A stretch of DNA of 62,046 nucleotides from Geodermatophilus chilensis. GTDB lineage: Bacteria > Actinomycetota > Actinomycetes > Mycobacteriales > Geodermatophilaceae. Where the stretch lies: NCBI RefSeq assembly GCF_002802985.1, contig NZ_NVPT01000006.1, positions 1 through 62,046 on the forward strand, given 5' to 3'. The position numbers and the translations under genes are program-made. A model generated the notes under the pieces. The model made no database searches. It was not told the origin of the DNA and saw only the letters and a program-made list of their open reading frames with translations. This document shows, piece after piece, positions 61,097 through 62,046 of the stretch. The stretch's first letter is position 1. The number at the start of each line of letters is the position of its first letter.

Positions 61097-62046
61097 TCAG
61101 CCGGAGTAGCTGACCACGTTGAGCGCGGGCTCGTCGAGGCTCTCGGCGCGGTCGGTGCCGAGGAAGACGGTGCCCTCAGCCGGCGCGGTGCCGTCGCGCA
61201 CCGGCCCGGCGGGGGAGACGGTGACCGCGAGGTCGTACACCCGACCGGTGTAGGCCGGGGCGGTCCCGATCGGCTGGGTGTAGGTGGGAAAGCGGCCGGT
61301 CAGCCGCAGGTCCGCGCCGTCCCGCGTGACGGTGAGGGCGGGGGAGGGCAGGTCGGCGTACTCGGTGCGCGAGCGCACGCAGCCCGCGGCCGCGGGGTCC
61401 TCGGGCGGTTCGGCGGTCAGGCAGTTCCAGGTCGGCAGCCGCAGGTGCGCGAGCGCCGTCCCGCCGTCCCCGGCCGCGGTGACGCTCACCATCGGGTAGC
61501 CCACCGTCGTCCCCACCGCCTGCCGTTCGACGACGAGGCCGCCGAAGGCGAGCCGGGCCACGACGCCGTCCTCGCCGAGCGGCACCGAGCGGTCGGCCAG
61601 CACCCCGGCGCCGCCCTCGCCCGGCAGCGGGTCCGCCGGCACCGTGGGCAGCGACGGCGGTACGGGGGTGGGCGTCGGGGTGTCCTGCGGGGACGGCGTC
61701 ACCGTGCCGGGCGCGGGCCTCGCGATCGCGAGGCCGCCGCCGTCGCGGGTCGCCCCGGCGACCCCGGCGAGAGCCGCCACCAGCACCAGGGCCGCGGCGG
61801 CCATCCCGGCCACGGCGCGGCCGCTGCCGTCCGGCTGCGAGGGGCCCGGGTCCTCCTCCGGGAGCGCGGCGGGCGCCGGCGGCGCGCCGGGTGTGCCGGG
61901 AGGGGCGTCGAGGAAGCCGGGGAGGTCGTCGTCCCGCCAGCGCGGCGCGGGCCGGGCGGGGCGCGCGGGGTGCGGGTCGCCCGGCGCAGCCCGGGGTTGC
62001 CGCCCGCTCGGCCACCCCCGCGCCCAGCCTGCCGCCGCTGCCCGCC
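61097..62046 (-). CDS. Hypothetical membrane-anchored protein, partial
   Basis: The frame is open to the window edge, so the N-terminus is missing. Upstream of the hydrophobic helix MAGMAAAALVLVAALAGVAG the frame reads RWRDDDLPGFLDAPPGTPG, a cytoplasmic Pro-rich tail. After the helix comes a Pro/Thr linker (PSPQDTPTPTPVPPS) and an exported domain with two Cys (WNCLTAE and AGCVRSR) and several beta strands. The architecture is that of actinobacterial sensor or binding proteins with one helix; family not recognised. Confidence 0.6.
   Translation of the reverse strand, partial: RAAAAGWARGWPSGRQPRAAPGDPHPARPARPAPRWRDDDLPGFLDAPPGTPGAPPAPAALPEEDPGPSQPDGSGRAVAGMAAAALVLVAALAGVAGATRDGGGLAIARPAPGTVTPSPQDTPTPTPVPPSLPTVPADPLPGEGGAGVLADRSVPLGEDGVVARLAFGGLVVERQAVGTTVGYPMVSVTAAGDGGTALAHLRLPTWNCLTAEPPEDPAAAGCVRSRTEYADLPSPALTVTRDGADLRLTGRFPTYTQPIGTAPAYTGRVYDLAVTVSPAGPVRDGTAPAEGTVFLGTDRAESLDEPALNVVSYSG

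Overview
The window is about 62 kb of very GC-rich DNA with GTG starts, many 4-bp ATGA/GTGA overlaps and a typical actinobacterial gene set: a WhiB regulator, coenzyme F420 biosynthesis genes, an ECF sigma/zinc anti-sigma pair, an LCP ligase and galactofuran synthesis. The overall style (no mycolate genes seen; many LGFP-repeat, DUF427, DehI-like and VKOR-like genes) suggests a non-mycolate actinobacterium, perhaps Geodermatophilaceae or a relative. That family assignment is inference.

Region 1 (499-8771) is a tightly overlapping respiratory operon with the membrane subunits of complex I (NuoA, H, J, K, L, M, N). There is no NuoC, E, F, G or I. In the place of NuoB/NuoD sits one gene that looks like a degenerate NuoB-NuoD fusion without the iron-sulfur cysteines and with a histidine-rich linker.

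Region 2 (9188-24985) is an accessory/stress segment: an MFS exporter, a lipoprotein, a GH15 glucosidase/trehalase-like enzyme, SDR and DUF427 proteins, a four-gene overlapping minus-strand operon with three dehalogenase-type folds plus a VKOR-like membrane protein, an AhpD-like protein, an ECF sigma/anti-sigma pair, a Crp/Fnr regulator, a flavin disulfide reductase-like enzyme divergent from a SRPBCC protein, and a CitE-like lyase. Remnants of at least two decayed genes (a methyltransferase and a flavoprotein) surround the sigma factor. Two identical-armed inverted repeats 41 bp apart lie in the flavoprotein/SRPBCC divergent region.

Region 3 (25037-29825, minus) holds DUF1028, a two-subunit CoA-transferase, a TIGR03089-type protein and an LCP ligase.

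Region 4 (30063-57251) is a large cell-surface polysaccharide locus: nonulosonic (sialic-type) acid synthesis neuB-neuC and neuA, dTDP-rhamnose genes rmlB, rmlD and rmlA (no rmlC in the window), two large secreted LGFP-repeat wall proteins (one with an amidase domain), a GT29-like sialyltransferase-like protein with a coiled-coil partner, and a galactan module: two GlfT2-like transferases, Wzm/Wzt exporter, GlfT1-like, Glf and WbbL-like proteins, together with ManC. This resembles the mycobacterial linker/galactan set. Rhamnosyl linker formation, galactofuranose polymerisation, ABC export and LCP attachment to peptidoglycan can all be assigned candidate genes here.

Region 5 (57281-62046) has the F420 genes fbiB and fbiA, a WhiB2-like regulator and two uncharacterised genes, the last running off the window end. 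The whiB-fbiA-fbiB / manC-wbbL-rml / LCP-TIGR03089 neighbourhood resembles the Rv3260c-Rv3268 region of Mycobacterium tuberculosis. A dispersed palindromic repeat (four copies, two of them in the 5' end of fbiB) and a 33-bp-spaced palindrome array occur in this part.
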